From assembly GCA_038373865.1 (NCBI GenBank), contig JAXGGA010004747.1, positions 1 to 64,000 on the forward strand: a stretch of 64,000 nucleotides of DNA. Reading direction: 5' to 3'. The first letter of the stretch is position 1; every line of letters starts with the position of its first letter. The translations under genes and the position numbers were made by a program. Below, in pieces: positions 41,796 to 54,880 of this stretch. The notes under the pieces were generated by a model. It was not told the DNA's origin. It saw only the letters and a program-made list of their open reading frames with translations, and did no database searches. Origin of the DNA: Uloborus plumipes (lineage: Eukaryota; Arthropoda; Arachnida; Araneae; Uloboridae).

Positions 41796-42373
41796 TATAT
41801 AAGCCTATTATAATAAGAGCTTTTATTTACTACACAACTCCGACCACGGCCTTCTGGGACGCAACAGAAAGAATGTCGGGAGAAAAATCTCTCTCGAAAA
41901 AAAAAAAGGTATTTTGTAGAGTGAGAGTAAGTGAATCAATATTGAAGTGGCAAAAACAATATTCTAACTTGAAAAAAAAAACAAAAAAACATGCAACTTG
42001 TTTGCATGTTTGTATGTTCTAACAATGTTGTTTCTGTCATGTTATGCACAAATAATTGGTTACGCACGCCGTGACGCACAAATAATTATATTCTTCATTA
42101 TACTCTTTAAGTTATTATGCTTAAATATTTAATAATGCAAGAGACATTTATGAGTATAGCTAAAAAAGAAAATTCAGTAGAGTTTCGAAAGCTCGAGGTT
42201 GCAGTAAATTCGCGGTATTTTATTGACATTCTACGGTGTACCTTTATTTGCTAAAAATATGATTTGCTTTAAAATCTTTCGCTTCTGTAATTTTTTTTTC
42301 ATATATAAGTAATAAAAAAGTATTGAAAGGTTGATGTCAAAAGTCAAGTGTCACGAAATATTCTTTGACTGAT

Positions 42374-42440
42374 ACAGCGTTTCTTAATCTTTCTTGATCC
42401 GCGAACCGGCAAGAGTTTTTGGAGTTCGAGGATCGATGAT
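42374..42440 (+). mobile_element. Possible hAT terminal fragment
   Basis: CAGCGTTTCTTAATCTTTCT followed by TGATCCGCGAACCGG has the form of a common hAT end (CAGCGTTTCTCAACCTTT). No partner end or duplication was located. Confidence 0.35.
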
Positions 42441-42758
42441 TTTTTTTCCTTCTTTTTTTTGCGGAAAAAACTGCATTCGCCAACAGTTAAAATTATTTAA
42501 AAGAAGCTGTTTTTTTTTTTCGATTTGTAGTAGAGGAGGCTTTTTCTCCATTACAAACTGAGAATGTGCCCCCTATAATGCACCATTCATTTTTAAGAAC
42601 AGGCAGAACGAATCTCCACTTTACGCCAGTTAAACTCTGTTTGCGACCGACTGACGTTACTGACAGACGGGGAAAAATTCACTCATCTGCAGAAAGCTTC
42701 GAAGTTGGCTTATGCAAGCGCGCTTGATTTGTATCCATCTGGTTTTCACAAAAAAAAA

Positions 42759-42805
42759 AAAAATAAATAAATAATAATAATAATAATAATAAATAAATAA
42801 ATAAA
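42759..42805 (+). repeat. AAAT/AAT microsatellite
   Basis: Simple repeat of AAATA and AATAAT units following a poly-A run. Confidence 0.9.
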
Positions 42806-42809
42806 ACAA

Positions 42810-44430
42810 AATAACTGATTCTTTTTAAACAGCCTTCGTAACTGCAGTAGAGTGTAGATGCTCGTGCTGTGCTGTTTAGTAAATAAGTGTTGTTAAACTT
42901 TCTATATTCACGTATTCAGATCAGTGCCAGTTTCGTAAAGAGGGGATTAAAATCAGAATTAGATGAATAGTCTAGATCTAGAAGTAATAGAAAATGCAAC
43001 GGACGCGACTTTTTCCTCTAAGTTAAAACCAGGTTCACGCGTTAGAAAATAATCAATTGATTCTTTTACACGAACAAGACTTTTTCGTAGTCTAGACTTT
43101 GTAGAATAAAGAATATATCGATATTTTGATTGGGTGCAACAGATATTGGGTGTTTTATGCATTAGAATTTAAATGTCTTACTGCGCCATTTATGTCACCT
43201 GGTTCTTAATGATTTTCAAAGCAGCAGCTGTGAGTTACATTTCGATTTGCCAAAATCATTTGTTGTCGAATAGTTTTACATTCGCTTTTCATAATAATTG
43301 TGTTCCTTTTTCACATTTTGATTTGGTGAACTGTCTCAGAAATCGATAAAGTAATAACTTTCTCACATTGATAACTTTTTTCGAGAAGACAAATCCGAAC
43401 ATGTAGCCATTCAGAGTAATTTCGATATCTAATTTCTCTATTTAACTGCCCCGTTCCTATTTTAAAGGTGTTTTTGGTCAGTAAAGTTGAGGTTTCATAA
43501 AAATAGACTTTAAATACACATATATACAAGTAGTTTCTGCGTAACTTTGACCAAACTTGTGGCAATAAATGGAATAAAAAGTAGTCACCAAGAGTAAAAC
43601 CGTGCCAAATTAAGTACCTATAACTCAAAAGTACCAAAAATATATTCTAAATATTACCCAAAATTAGTATGAGGAATGAAAAACGGAAACTAGTTAAGAA
43701 AAAGGAAATGTCGTCCTTTTTCTGATCAGCGATTTAAACTAGAAAGAAAAATCATCTTAAAAAAAAAAATGAACGTCTGAAATTAAAATTTCATGTTGAT
43801 GAAATTAATTCAGGCAGAAATAATAATCTTCCGCTACCAAAAATATAATATCGCCTGTGATACGTAATTTAAGCTACGTTATTCTCAAGAAAATGTTTAT
43901 AATGCTGCGCTAAAATTTTCTCCTTTTAATTAAAGTACGAAATTGAAATGTTTTTAATCTGGCTGAAAAAACATATATAAGTCAATTCAGCTTCCTCTAC
44001 CTACTTCAGACGTAACTCATAAGAGGTTAAATATCCTTGTGCGATTCCATGAGGAATTATGTAAACATACAAAGATTTTTCAAAAAAGAGTTTGAAGTAA
44101 GAGTTTTGTTTTATGTTACACAAGATTGAAAATTCCTGTAGAGTTTCCATACAAGGAGTCAATATTGGAATAATTAAAGGTGAAATTTCGCATTCATGCT
44201 ATTATTGTTTATGTTGCGCTTAAACATTTTACGCTTTTTATGTGACGTGAGAGAAATATTTTCACGATTAATGTTATAACTACAGAGATACACTTTAAAC
44301 GGTGGCTATACAGTTTTTAACTGACAAAGAAAAATTTTGTAGGAAAAAAAAAAAACAATATTCTAAGTTTATGCATAGTTCTCTCTTTAATTTTAACCTT
44401 ATCTTCTGTGAAGATTTTTTACAGGTATTG
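42810..44430. other. Region without supported gene
   Basis: AT-rich; several open frames under 110 codons without recognisable domains or splice context. Confidence 0.4.
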
Positions 44431-44439
44431 TCGCAGTCA

Positions 44440-44612
44440 GTATGGTGTAGGTGGCGCTAGCATCGGAAACTGGAAATGGTTTCTATCAGGGACGGACACA
44501 AGGACGGGGAGGGGAGGGATTCTGACAAAGAGGGATTCAAACCCGTGAGTTTCCTGTTATTTGCAGGCTCGCTTTGACCAACATCAGTAATACGCCTCCA
44601 TCTTAAAATGCT
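44440..44612 (-). repeat. Possible tRNA-derived SINE, third type
   Basis: On the minus strand a D-arm-like GTTGGTCAAAGCGAGCC is followed by CCTGCAAATAACAGG, which can form an anticodon-type stem, and the B box GGGTTTGAATCCC. The following GC-rich tail (CCCTCCCCTCCCCGTCC) ends near AGCGCCACC. Adjacent to the Helitron start at 44627. Confidence 0.45.
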
Positions 44613-44626
44613 ATACATTAACGTAA

Positions 44627-46423
44627 TCTCTACTAATAATAAAGCTGAAGGTTTGTCTTTCTTTCTTTCTGTCCTTCTGTCTGTCTGTTACGCGCGTAGC
44701 GCCCAAACCGTTCGGTCGATTTTCATGCCACTTGGCACAAAATTAGTTTGTAGCATGTAGTTTTGCACCTCGAAGCGATTTTTCGAACATTCCATTTCGT
44801 TCTTTTTCTATTCGAATTCTTAGAGGAAATTCGATAAAATAGGGAAGAAATATTCCATACACATTTTCAAGTCTTATGTCATTCGAAAGCTTGAAATTTT
44901 CTGCACAAAATGACGTTTTTTCGAAGTTTCTACGATCATCAGGAGAGCTGTAACAATTGTTTTTAGAATCCCGAAATTCAAGGCTTACCTTCAGTAAAGC
45001 AAGCCAAACGATTCTAAAATGGCTTTGCTCGCGAATAAAATTTGTTTGAAAATAGAGATGAAATGAATTATTTTATCAACGGAAATCAACTTTTCATGTT
45101 GTTACCATGGTTACGTTTTTATTTCGTTCTTTTTCCCTTAATAATTTTAAAAATGTATTTGTTTTTGTAACAATCCAAACTCCAAGCCTTATTAAAATTA
45201 GTCAAATGAAATATTAAAAACCGTGATAAGATGGCACCTGTCAATCAAATGAGAAATCGAGTCCTTTCCTTAAAATACAGGATACCATTCTAAATTTATC
45301 GTCTGCAAAACATATTTTACTTCATTATTAATTTATTTCAATATAAATTGCAGCAAATGGCTTGAGTGAACGAATTTAGCTTTTAATTTATCGTTTGCTG
45401 GTTGATCTTTGTCGATGTTTATTGTTTTTATTATCATTGTGAAGAATAATGCACGAAATTTCTATGACTAATACTTAAAATTTTTAGGATCAGTTGAGTT
45501 TAAAAGAAAAAATTGCTCCAAATATACTTTTGCAATGTGATTATTTATTGTTGGACTGTAATTTGCAGCAATAATTGCATTTAATAAATAATGAAAGACA
45601 ATATTAAAAATTATTTTTTTGGCGACTTTTTTACAATTTGGCATTCAATTCTATTTCAGTATATTTACTTCTATCTTATTGCGATATTGCAACGTTCTTT
45701 CTAAAGTATGTCATTTCGGAAAATGTATTATTTTGTTTTTGAAGTTAGGAAAGAAAACTTTCTTCTTCTTTTAAACTTTGGTAAGATTTCTGTTGGTTTC
45801 TGTGAGCAACAAAATTTTTCTTATTTTTTCTTTTGGCTTATTTTTGTGCACCTATCTTTGGGGTTGCATTCGAATGTCCCCAAGGGGGTGATTTACCCCT
45901 TTTATGGGGTAATCAGGGCTTTCAATGCAGACCAAAGTGATATGAATTGGCGCGACCACTTGGCGATATCTCGCCAAGCTTTTGGTCACCAAGTGTTTGA
46001 CGCCAATTTGGCGACATATCGCCAAGTTGGCAATAAATTTAGCGAAAAAAAAATTTTTTTGGGTTCAATTTGGCGCTATTGGCGATATTTTGCGAAAAAT
46101 CTACTGAATGATGTTAAAATCGGCGATATTTAGGAGATTAATCATTGTAAAACATTTTTTTGCATTGTTTCGTGGCAAACTAGGGATGCAAATGTTTGAA
46201 TTGTTATCTTACTCACTTCAAGCACTATTTTAGCACTTAAGGCATCTACTAAGAAATTTACACGTAAAAGGAAGTAGTGTAGGGTCCATACCAAATTTTT
46301 ATATCATTCTTTAAAAGAATTATAGTTGAATAACTAAAATAGAGTATTTTTTCTGCTATATCAATTTTTTACAAATGAATTTTTAATTTTATACCACGGG
46401 CAAAGCCGTGCGGGTACCGCTAG
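44627..46423 (+). mobile_element. Helitron, non-autonomous
   Basis: The element begins TCTCTACTAATAATAAAGCT after an A and ends with a short hairpin (CACGGGCAAAGCCGTG), then CGGGTACCGCTAG before a T. A|TC...hairpin...CTAG|T is the Helitron signature (rolling-circle transposon, no target duplication). No Rep/helicase frame is present in its 1.8 kb, so it depends on another copy. Confidence 0.82.
45934..46135 (+). repeat. Cluster of TTGGCGATAT-type motifs inside the Helitron
   Basis: TTGGCGATAT, CGCCAAGC, TTTGGCGACATATCGCCAAG and GGCGATATT recur about ten times in both orientations over 200 bases. A related motif is tandemly repeated at 49440-49515 and 54757-54880. Confidence 0.7.
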
Positions 46424-48320
46424 TGCATAATAAAACAACAAACCAAATGGAAGTCGACGCCTCTATTTTGTTGAACATTTTTGAAGAGATTTGCCGATAC
46501 ACCTTTTTTTTTCCTTCTGATTTTAACAACAGCAGTACTGTAGTTCACGACCTAGCAATGAGTTTAAATTCGTATTTATGGCAATTTGAATCCGAATTCT
46601 GCTGAAGAATTTTTGAACCCATGGGGATTCGAACTCACGATTTTTACATTGAAGCAATAATTAATATTAATAACAAAAACAGAGCAAATCGGTTTTTCGA
46701 TAAAACAACAAAAATAAGATTTGTTTCTTTTTCGCCGAAAGAGCAGTAATTTTTTTAAAAAGTGATACCTTACTTTTGGATTTTGATGAAATATGGAACA
46801 AGTTATGGCTTTGACATAAAAAGGGGATAAAAAAAGAAAGAAAAGAAAAAAAAACTGCCTTTCAGAAGCATTATGCATGATGATTTTGTTTTTTGATATG
46901 GAGGCATTTTTTTTAAATAAATATTTGCCCAGTACTATTGTTTTTTACAAGAAACGATTATTTCAATCATTAGTAAACCTTGCACCTCAAATTTTCTTTT
47001 TGTAAAAATGTTAATATAATCTTGCAAAATTTTAAGAAAAACATCTTGTGTTTATATCAAAAACTATTCTAATTTAAACGAACTTTTTTATTTTAAAGTT
47101 TATGCTGTACATCTGCATGGGCATTGTTTTGCCCTTATAAACACATTGGTTTTTCATTGCATCAGATTTTTCACCGTAATATGTTAGTGACTAATAATTT
47201 AACTATATTTAATATGTGACCCACACTGGAATTATCTTTCCGCATGAAATATTCCGTTATACAATCTTACCATTTAAAGCCGTTTATATCAGAATTAGGC
47301 GTAGGAATATTTGACATCAATTTTTACGCTTTCGTCACCACAAAATAGTAATTTCCTAGTAAATTTTTAAGCATCTTCAAACTGAATATGAGGAAGCCAA
47401 AATGTATTTGTGTCACAATTTAATAATTAACAAATGAAGTAATTCACTGATATTTCCTTTAACTGTATGTTAATGTTGTTTAGAATGCCTAATATTTACA
47501 TTTCTGCAATTTCCAATTCTACTTTATAATTAAAGTTGTCGAATTTTTGAAATCTTATTAGTTTTATGAAAGTTTTGTAAAACGTATCCGTAAAACTCGT
47601 GCTCAAAAGTTTCTCACTGAAAGGTTACAGTTACAGGCAAATGATACAGTAAATTGGAAGTCGAGGAATATTTCAAGTTTAATTATGGATGAAAAATATA
47701 TTCACGCATTCGAAACTAATTAGACTAATTCAAATTCTTATAACTACGTAATTGTAATAAGCATGATGTTCAATTGAAGATATTTCATTCCATTTTTTAA
47801 GAAACGCTTTTTCTCCGATATCCAGACCACTAAAATTTTTGACAGGAAAGATATTTAGAAAATTGATTAAAGAAAAACATTTTTTATTTTTGTACAAAAA
47901 TTAATGCTTTATTTGAAGAATGATAAAGGATCCTAATAAAGAAAACATAATGTATAAATGTATGCTGTATGAATCGCTAATACACTACTATATCTTCGAC
48001 CCAATTTCAATGTCCGAATTTTAAGTTAGTTATCAAATCAGACTTACAGTTATATTAAAAGTTTTCACAACTTTTTCAAAAAAAAAAAAAAAAAAAAATT
48101 TTAAACTAGTCGTCGAAAAAAAAACATGCAATAAATAAGATGATGGATGCGTTAATGTTCGAACACTATAACAACCAGAATTACTTTTTGTTTGTATCAA
48201 TTTAAGTTAAAGATGAAACTATATCGTATGTTTCAGGACATAGGTGCTTAAGAAAAGAAAGAATAATTTTATACTTCAAAGGGTTGGAGTGAATTTAAAT
48301 TTACTCAGTTGACTTCCTTT
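46424..48320 (+). other. Region preceding a second Helitron 3' end
   Basis: No coding sequence was recognised. It may be the interior of a second Helitron whose 3' end is at 48359, but no convincing 5' end was located. A B-box-like GGGGATTCGAACTC at about 46622 hints at a SINE fragment. Confidence 0.35.
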
Positions 48321-48328
48321 ACATTTAT

Positions 48329-48359
48329 TGCACGGGCATCACCGTGCGGGTACTGCTAG
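48329..48359 (+). mobile_element. Helitron 3' end
   Basis: A hairpin GCACGGGCATCACCGTGC is followed by GGGTACTGCTAG and then T, nearly identical to the 3' end of the Helitron at 46423. It belongs to a second Helitron copy. Confidence 0.75.
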
Positions 48360-48510
<151 letters not shown>

Positions 48511-48939
48511 TGCAAAAAGTATGTGTTATGTATATGTTTGGTATGCATATAATGCTGTTACAATAGAATGCAGTGGACTTTTAGGATGAATAAGTAAATA
48601 GAACTTTATTACTCTGAAAAATGAATAATCCTAAATATAGTTATAAAAAAACTAAACATTACGCTTTTAGAGTTAATCAAACTAAAAAGAAGATTTTCAA
48701 GAGTATTGAATATCCGCTAAGTTTACATGAACTTATAATACATTAACTATGTAATACAGTTTAGCCTTTAGTGTTAATAATAATATTAAATATATTACTT
48801 TTAGATTTGTAAGGAACGTGAATTTTATCTTTTATTCAGTTACATACATATATACAAACAAACCCACATGTGAAACTAATAAAAGCGTATTAAAAAGTTA
48901 AAGAGTAGTTTTATTACGTTTAAACGTTACATATAACCG

Positions 48940-49347
48940 CCCAAGTAGCATCAACTCATCGGATTTTGCTCGACCGATCATCGAACTCCTCATAAACTGT
49001 GATCCCGTAACACACGATGACATCCTTCCGATCAGTATCCGAGCACGGTTTTCGGTGAGGTACTTTTCATCAGAAAGCGATATCCTTCCGATCAACTTCC
49101 CCGATGAAAATAAGCCGAGCATCCAAAATTGATCCTAAATTCATCGGCACGGGACTGCACTGCTCGTAAATTGCTCCAAATCTTATCATTTTCGAACGAA
49201 ACTCATCGGATTTTGCTGCTCGGATTCTGTTTGGCCGATGAGACATATTGGAGTAATTCCTCATCGAATCCGATCTTCGGCCGATGAGAATTTCATCGGG
49301 TTTCGATGAGTGGCCTATCATCTGCCGATGAGATTATGCTGCTAGGG
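48940..49347 (+). mobile_element. ATCGG-rich inverted-repeat element, copy 2
   Basis: Same ends as copy 1 (CCCAAGTAGCATCAACTCAT left, GCTAGGG right), flanked by CG on both sides (48938-48939, 49348-49349). It is 408 bp and more diverged in the middle than copies 1 and 3. Confidence 0.85.
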
Positions 49348-49372
49348 CGAATGACAACAGTATTTTTATCCA

Positions 49373-50957
49373 CTTTTTAGCCTACTTTCCCGTTAAAAAT
49401 AAAAGAAAGACGAAAAAGGTATTAAAAGTAGCTTAATGCATCTAAAAAATATCGCCAAGTCCAAAAAATATCGCCAAGTTAAAAAAATATCTCCAAGTCC
49501 AAAAAGTATCGCCAAATGAAAAAAAAAAGGTAAAATGAATATCGAAAAATTAAAAATTTGAAAGTTGGGTATTGAGATGGGGAATTTGTGTGTCGGTCGG
49601 TCTGTCGGTCGGTCTGTCTGTCCCCTCCCCTAATAACTTTTGAATGAACATTCCGATTTGGACAAACTTTTTTTTGTTGGAAAGATCTCGGCGAGTACAG
49701 CTCATTCCCATATTTGATTTTTCGATTTGAACAATTTTTGGTTCAACTTTGAACCGTTCAAACAACCTGTCCCGCGATGCTAACTTTTGATTGAACAGTC
49801 CGATTTGAACAAACTTTCTTTTGTTCGAAGGATCTTATCAAGGATACTTCATTCCCGTATTTACATTTCCGATTTGAACAATTTTTCGTTCAACATTGAA
49901 CCGCTCAAGCAAGCTGTCACCCCTAATAACTTTTGAGTGAAAAGTCCGATTTAAACAAACTTTTTTTTTGTTCGAAGGATCTCAGCAAGGATACTGCATT
50001 ACCGTATTTAAATTTTCAATTTGAACACTTTTTTGTTCAACATTGAACCGTTCAAGCAACCCTTCCCCACATAATAACTTCTGAGTGAACCATCCGAATG
50101 GAATAAACTTTTTTTTGTTTGAAAGATCTCGGAGAGGCTCATTCCCATATTTCGCTTTTTGATTTGAACCATTTTTCGTTCAATATTGAACCGTTCGGAA
50201 AAAAAAAGTACATTAGCGCCTACGGGGAATTTAAGTTGAATGTTGATCCGGAACTTGAAGTTGGATTTCCTTTAAACTAACTTTGTAAGAAAATGGTTTG
50301 GATAAATAATGTTTGTAAAGTACTTTTCTGAACAATTTTCTGTGAGGACTCTGATTCCGACTCCGACTCCGCAAACAGGGCGGACATGCAGGCTCAGAAA
50401 AAAATGACTGACTGTGCAGACGATTTTTTGTTTATTTATTCAATTTCTTTTATTTTATTTATTATTATTATTATTATTATTTTTGGCAGACGATTTTTTT
50501 TGTAACAAAAATGTTTCATTCACGTGGGCATTTTATTCTTTATTTATATTTAACAACTGGCAACGGATTAAAAGTGAAATTCGAGACATTTTAACAACGG
50601 ACGAGTTTTTTTTTCCTTTTTTTTTTCTTTTTTTGATAAAATGTGTTTTGATGTACTTTGTACTTTTTTTTTTGAAATTAATTGAGGAATTTTTCTACGG
50701 AGGAACTGTAACAGTTACATTCTTTAAACGGTGCGACAAAACTTTATTTATTCATTTATTTACTTTTTATGTATCTATTTCAACTGATGAGAGGGGTATA
50801 TTTTGCTTTTAGAAATCAGCTTTAAGTGCTAAAAAGGTATGTTTGACATAATTTTTAGTCTCGGATAATTAAGAGAATAATGATCAGATGCTAAAATGCT
50901 GATGTCGATGTACGGTAAAGTAGGCTCGTTTAGTTCTTGATAGAACTTCTAGTTATC
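49373..50957 (-). repeat. Left arm of large inverted repeat
   Basis: It is homologous, in inverted orientation, to 52832-54941. Shared landmarks from outside in: CTTTTTAGCCTACTTTCCCG, the TTGGCGATAT minisatellite, a GTCGGTCTGTCGG block, 147-bp tandem units, GACTCCGACTCCG, GACTGACTGTGCAGACGA, and GTACGGTAAAGTAGGCTCGT at the inner end. Each arm is itself bounded by an inverted AGCCTACTTT-CCGT motif, so each could be a separate element copy. No convincing coding frame. Confidence 0.85.
49628..50200 (-). repeat. 147-bp tandem repeat array, 4 units
   Basis: The landmark CCGTTC/CCGCTC after TTGAA occurs at 49754, 49901, 50048 and 50191, spacings 147, 147 and 143. Unit types in minus-strand order are 1, 2, 3, 4, matching the first four units of the right array. 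Confidence 0.88.
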
Positions 50958-51488
50958 CTAAACATAGTGCAGTATTTTCGGAGTTATTTTGTTTACTTGA
51001 AAAGCAAGCCCAAAGGGGAAAAAAATTACATATCTGCCAGAAGATTTTCTTTACCGATTCTGCATGAGGTAACAGTTCGATATTGATGATAAATGACCTG
51101 CATCCTTAACGTTGATTTGTTTCTTTGTTAAATGTATTAAAAGTAGTAGAGAAATACTTAAAATATTCTAGAAAAGCGAAAAAAGGTAGGAGCTTTTTTT
51201 TCTTCTCCGGTTAAAGAGCCGGATGTCTTTGATCAAAAATTGGCAAGTATGTGTGAGCCACAAAGAAATTTTCTAATTTTTTATTTCATAGTTAACATCG
51301 ACTCTTTCTGAAAAAACGAAACTTTTTTCACATTTATTAGCAGAAAAACAAAATAGTAAAAGTCCTAAACCAGACATTAAAACATAAAAAAGGTCAGTAA
51401 TCTATGAACAATAACAAGTTAACGGAAGAAAAAACAGAAAAATGTAAGACGCATTCAAGTTAAAGATTAAAAACTAGCAGAGAAACTA

Positions 51489-51894
51489 CCCTAGCAGCAT
51501 CATCTCATCGGCCGATGATCGGCCATTCATCGAAACCCGATGAAATTCTCATCGGCCGATGATCCAATATGTCTCATCGGCCGAGCAGAATCCGAGCAGC
51601 AAAATCCAATGAGAATACGATGAGATTTGGAGCAATTTACGAGCAGAACAGTCCCGTGCCGAGGAATTTCATCGGGAAACTTGATCGGAAGGATATCGTT
51701 TTCCGGTGGAATATAGCTCATCTTATTTTCATCGGGAAAGTTGATCGGAAGGATATCGCTTTCCGATGAAAAGTAGCTCATCGAAAACCGTGCTCGGATA
51801 CTGATCGGAACGATGTCATCGTGCGTTAGAGGATCAGTTTACGAGGAGTTTGTTGATCGGCCGAGCAAAATCCGATGAGTTGATGCTACTTGGG
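51489..51894 (-). mobile_element. ATCGG-rich inverted-repeat element, copy 3
   Basis: It is inverted relative to copy 1, with ends CCCTAGCAGCATCATCTCAT and CTACTTGGG, flanked by TA (51487-51488, 51895-51896). It is 406 bp, the same length as copy 1, and almost identical to it, so both are recent. It sits in the spacer between the inverted arms. Confidence 0.88.
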
Positions 51895-52659
51895 TAGTGT
51901 GTGAGTGTGGGTTTTTTTTTTCTTTTAAGAATGTGGTCCACATAAATAGTATCCTAGTTATCAATCATGTTTATCTTAAAAAATACCAGACCGATACCGC
52001 AATTTTGAAACCTTTTAACTCAACTTTTTTCTGTATTTTATATACTGATATTGTTTTTTAATATATTAATTAAATTTCAGCAACAGAATAGAATTAATGA
52101 AATATAATTGCAGAGAGAATTGAGGGGAGGGGAGGGGGGTAAAACTTCACGAAAGAGTGTGAGCAGGTATAAAATGTTTGGAAAACACTGGTTTCATGTT
52201 TTAGACACTCTAGTGCAATCCTAAGAAAATGAGGCCACTCTTGCTCCCTACTTTCTCCTGTAGCTCATCTTCCTCTTCCATCCCCAGACGAAAGGAAACA
52301 CCTGTCGAACACCGTCTATTCTAAATGAAGTGTCGGACAAAGAAGATGGATCGATCCGAAGGGCTTCGTTTAATTCCCTTAGATGTGCATAAACATGTAG
52401 TCTTTTACGTTTAATTACGTTTTACGCGTATCTTCCGCTGGCCAATCAAAGAACAGGTGGATTGATAAGACAAATAGATATCAATCGAAAAAAAAATGTT
52501 TCCGACAGATTAAAGTTTTTCTAGTTAAGAATTGCAGCTTTGAAACATTTTTTAAAAATCTTCCTCTTTTTTTGAGGCTGTGTATTCTATAGTTGATTTC
52601 TCCGCGATTTCGAAAGTAATTTTTTTCCGTAAATGTCAAACCGTCAATAAATATGTAAA

Positions 52660-52826
52660 AAGCAATCCCGTCATGTCGGACATTTACAGGGGGGGGGAGC
52701 AAATGTGGTGGACCTGATTTAAATTATCCCAATAAATCGCAAAAACCACGCCCACTTATATATAAATGCATTGGTTTTCCAAAGTCATGGGGGGGGGGGG
52801 AATGGACCTTCCTGACACCCCTGAAT
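52660..52826. mobile_element. Degraded hAT MITE, family of 56740-56922
   Basis: It shares AAAACCACGCCCACTTATAT and the surrounding layout (G run, CACCCCTG end) with the copies at 56740-56922 and 61756-61930. The target duplication is no longer clear. Confidence 0.55.
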
Positions 52827-53124
52827 AACAAGAATAACAAGAAGTTCTGTCAAGAACTAAACGAGCCTACTTTCCCGTACATCAACATCGGTATTCTCGC
52901 ATCTGATCATTATACCCTTGATTATCTGAGACTGAAAATTATGTCAAACATAACTTTTTAGCACTTAGAGGTGATTTCGAAAAGCAAAATATACCCCTCT
53001 CATCAGATGAAATAGACACGTAAAAAGTAATTAACGAATAAATAAAGTTTTGTCGCACCTTTTAAAGAGCAATTGTTACAGTTCCTCCGTAGAAAAAATC
53101 CTCCATCGTTTTCAAAAAAAAAAA

Positions 53125-53155
<31 letters not shown>

Positions 53156-53634
53156 TAAATAAATAAATAAATAAAAGTACAAAGAGCATCAAAACACATT
53201 TTATCAAAGAAAGAAAAAAAAAAGAAAAAAAAACTCGTCCGTTAATAAAATGTCTCGAATTTAACTTTTAATCCGTTGCCAGTTGTTAAATATAAATAAA
53301 GAATAAAATATTCTCGTGAATGAAAAATTTCTGTTACAAAAAAAAATCGTCTGCCAAAAAAGAAAAATAATAAATAAATTAAACCAAATGAATTATTAAA
53401 CAAACAATCGTCTGCACAGTCAGTCATTTTTTTCTGAGAATGCATTTCCGCCATGTTTGCGGAGTCGGAGTCGGAATCAGAGTCCTCACAGAAGATTACT
53501 CAGAAAAGTACTTTACAAACATTATTTATCAAAACCATTTTCTTACAAAGTTAGTTTGAAGGAAATCCGTCTTTAAGTTCAGGATCAACATTCAACTTAA
53601 ATTCTCCGTAGACGCTAATGTTAATTTTTTTTCT

Positions 53635-54665
53635 GAACGGTTCAATATTGAACGAAAAATGGTTCAAATCAAAAAGCGAAATATGGGAATGCATGAGAAA
53701 GCCTCTCCGAGATCTTTCAAACAAAAAAAAGTTTATTCCATTGGGACGGTTCACTCAAAAGATATTAGGTGGGGAAAGGTTGCATGAACGGTTCAATGTT
53801 GAACGAAAAAATGCTCAAATGGAAAATTTAAAAATGGTAATGAAGTATCCTTGCTGAGATCCTTCGAACAAAAAAAAAGTTAATTTAAATCGGACTGTTC
53901 ACTCAAAAGTTATTAGGGGTGACAGCTTGATTGAGCGGTTCAATGTTAAACGAAAAATTGTTCAAATCGGAAATGTAGATACGAGAATGAAGTATCCTTG
54001 AAAAGATCTTTCGAACAAAAAAAAAAAAGGTTCAAATCGGATTCTTCACTCAAAAGTTAGCATCGCGGGACAGGTTGTTTGAATGGTTCAAAGTTGAACC
54101 AAAAATTGTTGAAATCGAAAAATCAAATATGGGAATGAGCTGTACTCGCCGAGATCTTTCGAACAAAAAAAAGTTTATTCCATTCGGGCGGTTCACTCAA
54201 AAGTTATTAGGTGGAGAAAGGTTGCTTAAACGGTTCAATGTTGAACCAAAAATGTTCAAATTGAAAATTTAAATACGGTAATAAAGTGTCCTTGCTGAGA
54301 TGCTTCTAACAAAAAAAAGTTTGCTTAAATCGGACTGTTCATTCAAAAGTTATTAGGGGTGACAGCTTGTTTGAACGGTTCAATGTTGAACGAAAAATTG
54401 TTCAAATCGAAAATGTAGATACGGGAATGAAGTATCCTTGAAAAGATCTTTCGAACAAAAAAAAGTTTGTTCAAATCGGACTGTTCACTCAAAAGTTAGC
54501 ATCGCGGGACAGGTTGTTTGAACGGCTCAAAGTTGAACCAAAAATTGTTCAAATCGAAAAATCAAATATGGGAATGAGCTGTACTCGCCGAGATCTTTCC
54601 AACAAAAAAAAAGTTTGTCCAAATCGGAATGTTCATGCAAAAGTTATTAGGGGGGGGGGGGGACA
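53635..54665 (+). repeat. 147-bp tandem repeat array, 7 units with 3-unit higher order
   Basis: The landmark GAACGGTTCAA (with variants) occurs at 53635, 53786, 53933, 54081, 54228, 54373 and 54520, spacings 151, 147, 148, 147, 145 and 147. Units 2-3-4 and 5-6-7 match pairwise better than neighbours: units 4 and 7 share CATCGCGGGACAGGTTGTTT, units 3 and 6 share GGGGTGACAGCTTG, units 2 and 5 share GTGGGGAAAGGTTGC with small changes. This is a duplicated higher-order block. Stops in several units argue against coding. Confidence 0.9.
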
Positions 54666-54756
54666 GACCGACAGACCGACACACAAATTCCCCATCTCAA
54701 TACCCTACTTTCAAATTTTTAATTTTTCGATATTCTTTTTACATTTTTATTTTTTT

Positions 54757-54880
54757 AACTTGGCGATATTTTTTGGACTTGGCGATATTTTTTTAACTTG
54801 GCGAAATTTTTTGGACTTGGCGATATTTTTTTTAACTTGGCGATATTTTTTGGACTTGGCGATATTTTTTAGTTGCATTA
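54757..54880 (+). repeat. ~20-bp minisatellite, TTGGCGATAT type
   Basis: Six units of AACTTGGCGATATTTTTT and GGACTTGGCGATATTTTTT alternate, giving a 39-bp dimer period. The inverted counterpart lies at 49440-49515 in the left arm. Confidence 0.85.

Noticed and set aside
45708..46133. 141-codon open frame
   Set aside because: It lies inside a non-autonomous Helitron, is Phe/Lys-rich by composition, runs into the TTGGCGATAT motif cluster, and has no recognisable domain.
46610..46640. B-box-like GGGGATTCGAACTC near 46622
   Set aside because: No A box or body could be matched; too short to call.
50414..50812. 132-codon open frame with many Phe/Leu
   Set aside because: It overlaps an ATT microsatellite and poly-T runs in the left inverted arm; the homologous right arm does not keep it open.
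49628..54665. Regular direct repeats resembling a CRISPR-type array
   Set aside because: The whole 147-bp unit is repeated with no unique spacers, and the genome is eukaryotic.
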